NCBI GenBank assembly: GCA_046536675.1
Contig: JAWDMK010000016.1
Span: 1 to 13,660 of the forward strand
Source: JAGDYD01 sp046536675
Lineage (GTDB): Archaea > Micrarchaeota > Micrarchaeia > Micrarchaeales > CABMGC01
Direction of reading: 5' to 3'
DNA length: 13,660 nt
The position numbers and the translations under genes are program-made. Shown here piece by piece: positions 13,613 to 13,660 of this stretch; positions within the stretch are counted from its first letter, which is position 1, and each line of letters begins with the position of its first letter. A model generated the notes under the pieces. It saw only the letters and a list, made by a program, of their open reading frames with translations. It was not told the origin of the DNA and did not search any database.

Positions 13613-13660
13613 ATGTCCTATGAATTAGCTAAAAAGCAGGTTTATAAATGGCAAGACGTT
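13613..13660 (+). CDS. Start of a further gene, cut by the right edge
   Basis: ATG 13613 follows a strong ribosome binding site (GAGGTGAT at 13603-13610) and opens MSYELAKKQVYKWQDV, still open at the window end. Only 16 codons are visible, so no function can be given. It continues the small-gene operon that starts at 12942. Confidence 0.6.
   Translation, partial: MSYELAKKQVYKWQDV

Overview
The window looks like part of an archaeal mobile element, probably a virus or provirus, or an integrative plasmid carrying virion-like genes. Archaeal signs are the AAAG-preceded TATA boxes a short distance from start codons, GGTGA-type ribosome binding sites with short spacers, an archaeal-type surface protein (DUF2341 plus a glycine-rich region) and a Hjc-like resolvase. 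The DUF2341/LamG-like/Gly-rich architecture reminds me of proteins from small-genome DPANN archaea (Micrarchaeota or Parvarchaeota type). That host assignment is recalled from family knowledge and is not proven by the sequence. No rRNA, tRNA, CRISPR array or insertion sequence was found.

Layout. Positions 1-2459 hold the 3' part of a large unrecognised protein with a Ser/Pro-rich linker; it is open at the left edge. A promoter at about 2470 leads into a small unlisted ORF (2517-2684), then a giant secreted and membrane-anchored surface protein (2671-7008). Tightly packed genes follow for membrane proteins (7019-7516, 7518-7877, 8689-9174), with a tyrosine recombinase carrying a C2H2 zinc finger (7877-8692) embedded among them. 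A separate promoter at about 9180 drives an 87-residue protein with two hydrophobic helices, which resembles small major coat proteins of archaeal membrane or spindle-shaped viruses. I read 48-9488 as the virion or envelope module.

From 9678 to 12555 the genes run leftward and form the DNA-processing module: an SF3/D5-type helicase with a C-terminal zinc ribbon, a short Hjc-like nuclease, a small unknown protein and a RecB-like PD-(D/E)XK nuclease. From 12942 rightward lies a cluster of small genes: a probable ribbon-helix-helix regulator, a coiled-coil protein, a C2HC zinc protein and the start of another ORF cut by the right edge.

The most striking region is the 386-bp gap 12556-12941. Two divergent promoters are each preceded, at the same 11-nt distance, by one arm of a 21-bp inverted repeat (19/21 identical). 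The AT-rich core between the arms holds perfect palindromes and is a candidate replication origin. The rightward transcript begins with a roughly 115-nt GC-rich leader that holds several hairpins and a 16-nt direct repeat, with mutually exclusive pairings just upstream of the regulator's ribosome binding site. This suggests a combined origin/operator control region in which the neighbouring small regulator balances replication-gene and regulator expression.
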